The notes under the pieces: generated by a model
The model's database searches: none
What the model was told of the DNA's origin: nothing
The model's input: the letters and a program-made list of their open reading frames with translations, nothing else
Shown here: piece after piece, positions 8,924-10,511 of the stretch
How the letters are laid out: each line of letters starts with the position of its first letter
How positions within the stretch are numbered: position 1 is the stretch's first letter
Program-made: the position numbers and the translations under genes
Source of the DNA: Porticoccaceae bacterium
Lineage (GTDB): Bacteria; Pseudomonadota; Gammaproteobacteria; Pseudomonadales; Porticoccaceae
DNA length: 10,511 nucleotides
NCBI GenBank assembly: GCA_030741175.1
Contig: JASLVT010000029.1
Location: 1 to 10,511 of the forward strand
Direction of reading: 5' to 3'

Positions 8924-10511
8924 TTATGTGATGAATATATCGTCATCGGACGGCTCGATATCGACCCAACTGACTACTTCTGTATCCGCTGCGCTGAGAA
9001 GTCCATCTAGCTCAGGCATGGGTTCACCTAATGTATCGGCTGGCAAATAGGTTTTACCCCAAGCTAAACCGGCAACGCCCTGAGCTAACATCCTGTCTAT
9101 TTGCGCTGAGCTATAACCCACCTCAGTCAAAATTTGACGAGTGGAGTGGCCATGGGCCTCAGTTGGGCTGATAGCATCGATACGCGCATGGGTGGGCCGA
9201 ATAGCATAGTGATCGATCTGGGTCACCTTATGACCACTCGGATGATCTGGGTAGATTGAAAAAGCAAAGCTGCCGCGATCAATGCCGACAGTACTATCCG
9301 CGATACGGCTATATTGTGCACGCAAATTTTCAATCGATAGGGGCTGTGCCACCGCAATATCAGCGTCCAGTAACCGCTCGACCCATTTCTGCGTTGATGC
9401 CTGCTGCATTGCGACGGTCAGAAATACCTGAATATCCGCGGTATCGGTTATGCCCTGTAATCCCTTAACGGTATTCAAGATAGATAAATCAGCTTCCTCA
9501 GCATCGAGGAAAATCCAATCATCTGCGGTCTGATAGAAATGTGATAAGGCATGATTGCCCATAGCCTCGCGGCCAGAGGGCTCATTAAAATCACCGAGTC
9601 CATCATAGTCAAAACAGAAAGGGAGTTGAGCTAGATTGGTTACCGCTGACAATGAGGTTCTGGCGCGGCTAACCGCGCCGGTTTTCGCCTTGTGATACAG
9701 CGCCACTGCCATAGCCAAACCGCCAGCAAATCCACAGTTGACATCCAGCGTACCCAAATGCGCATGCTCTTCCGGTGTCTCAGGGCCACCAAACCGACTC
9801 ATAATGCCACTGTTAGCTTGGATAATGTCATCATAGCCAATATAGTCCGTCTTCTGTGCCGGTAGGGGTCCACCAAAACAATCCAAACGACAAAATAATA
9901 CGCCGGGATTGATCGCCTGAAGCGCTTCCTGATCGAGACCCAAAGGCTTCATTTGTCGCTCTGGTGCATTGATCACCACCATATCGACAGATTTTACCAG
10001 TCGATTAAATGCCTCTCGCCCCTGCGCAGTGTTGATATCAAGTAAGGCACTGCGCTTGCCCATATCTGCTTGAAACCCAAACAAGGTACCAATCAATGGA
10101 TCGTAGAGGGGCACCACTGGCTCGACCTTAATCACCTCAGCACCAAAGCGTCCCAAAAATGCGGTGGAATGTGGGCCAGCAATCACATTGGTTAAATCCA
10201 ATACTCGCAGCCCATCCAACCATCCCTGTTTATGGGACTGTTTTTTTAACTGTGGCTGCGGGTGTAGCTGCGAGTGCGACTGCTGCGTTGGCAAAACTGG
10301 TTCGGGCACCAATGCCAACTCGGCCAGCGCCTGATCAAAAGAGACAAACTCGCGCGGTGAGGGGGCCAACATCCGATGCGCAGACTCTTCTAACCAGGCC
10401 ACTGGACCGGGTTGTTTCATCAATCCATACTCTGGATCTTGCACTTCAACAATCAGACCAGCCTCATTGCAGTGCACGCTGTTCACCCATTCACTAGTGG
10501 TTCTATGAGGG
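8924..10511 (-). CDS. Class III CoA-transferase (CaiB/BaiF), C-terminal part of a probable double-domain, DddD-like enzyme; 5' end outside window
   Basis: Transfers CoA between carboxylic acids in the cytoplasm. A GTG at 10486 could give 520 residues, but the frame stays open to the edge and I see no good ribosome site, so the gene probably continues. Numbering from that GTG, residues 1-45 (with GLIVEVQDPEYG and PGPVAW) resemble the tail of a CaiB domain. A Gln/His-rich linker follows at about 61-88. The full domain starts with GLRVLDLTNVIAGP (92-105) and RFGAEVIKVEP (113-123). The catalytic Asp is D248 in HLGTLDVNCG (243-252), preceded by GYDDIIQANSG (217-227). The end has GYSSAQIDRMLAQGV. 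Two fused CaiB domains are known in DddD, the DMSP CoA-transferase/lyase, where the second domain carries the catalytic Asp. Other double-domain CoA-transferases exist, so the substrate stays open. The gene is convergent with purU. Confidence 0.88.
   Translation of the reverse strand, partial: PHRTTSEWVNSVHCNEAGLIVEVQDPEYGLMKQPGPVAWLEESAHRMLAPSPREFVSFDQALAELALVPEPVLPTQQSHSQLHPQPQLKKQSHKQGWLDGLRVLDLTNVIAGPHSTAFLGRFGAEVIKVEPVVPLYDPLIGTLFGFQADMGKRSALLDINTAQGREAFNRLVKSVDMVVINAPERQMKPLGLDQEALQAINPGVLFCRLDCFGGPLPAQKTDYIGYDDIIQANSGIMSRFGGPETPEEHAHLGTLDVNCGFAGGLAMAVALYHKAKTGAVSRARTSLSAVTNLAQLPFCFDYDGLGDFNEPSGREAMGNHALSHFYQTADDWIFLDAEEADLSILNTVKGLQGITDTADIQVFLTVAMQQASTQKWVERLLDADIAVAQPLSIENLRAQYSRIADSTVGIDRGSFAFSIYPDHPSGHKVTQIDHYAIRPTHARIDAISPTEAHGHSTRQILTEVGYSSAQIDRMLAQGVAGLAWGKTYLPADTLGEPMPELDGLLSAADTEVVSWVDIEPSDDDIFIT

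Noticed and set aside
10486..10511. Treating GTG at 10486 as the true start of the CoA-transferase gene
   Set aside because: The same frame has no stop before the window edge, no convincing ribosome site precedes the GTG, and the residues on both sides read as one CaiB-type tail.

Overview
The window looks like chromosomal DNA of a marine-type gammaproteobacterium. This is inferred from an Escherichia-type LacZ, a proteobacterial PurU, intermediate GC content and a two-domain CaiB-like CoA-transferase of a kind common in marine Proteobacteria. No sequence in the window fixes the taxon. There are no rRNA or tRNA genes, no insertion sequences, no CRISPR array and no phage genes.

Region 1 (1-7736) is a galactoside-utilisation locus built from two divergent operons. 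On the minus strand, a sodium:solute symporter gene (2663-4090) is followed after 9 bp by lacZ (start at 2653, running off the left edge). On the plus strand, a GH36 alpha-galactosidase (4247-6382) is followed after 1 bp by a predicted lipoprotein of the alpha/beta-hydrolase (PAF-acetylhydrolase/dienelactone hydrolase-like) group (6384-7736). The shared 156-bp intergenic region (4091-4246) holds promoter-like hexamers for both directions and a small inverted repeat. No regulator gene is visible. Both glycosidases lack signal peptides, so they should act in the cytoplasm on imported oligosaccharides or heterosides. The hydrolase should sit on the cell envelope. Together, an envelope esterase, a symporter, an alpha-galactosidase and a beta-galactosidase match the bonds of digalactosyl-diacylglycerol (acyl esters, then Gal-alpha-1,6-Gal-beta-glycerol). 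The central hypothesis offered here is therefore a galactolipid or acylated-galactoside utilisation cassette.

Region 2 (7737-8923) holds purU (7904-8782, formyltetrahydrofolate deformylase). It is preceded by a 167-bp spacer with a consensus TATAAT box and a 92-bp imperfect palindrome (11-bp perfect outer arms). The 141 bp after purU hold a possible 34-codon ORF and a 6-bp hairpin, with no convincing terminator.

Region 3 (8924-10511) is a minus-strand class III (CaiB/BaiF) CoA-transferase convergent with purU. Its reading frame stays open to the right edge. About 60-70 residues that resemble the tail of a preceding CoA-transferase domain come before a Gln/His-rich linker and a full catalytic domain. 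It is therefore best read as the C-terminal two-thirds of a tandem double-domain enzyme, the architecture of DddD (DMSP CoA-transferase/lyase), although its substrate cannot be assigned from this window.
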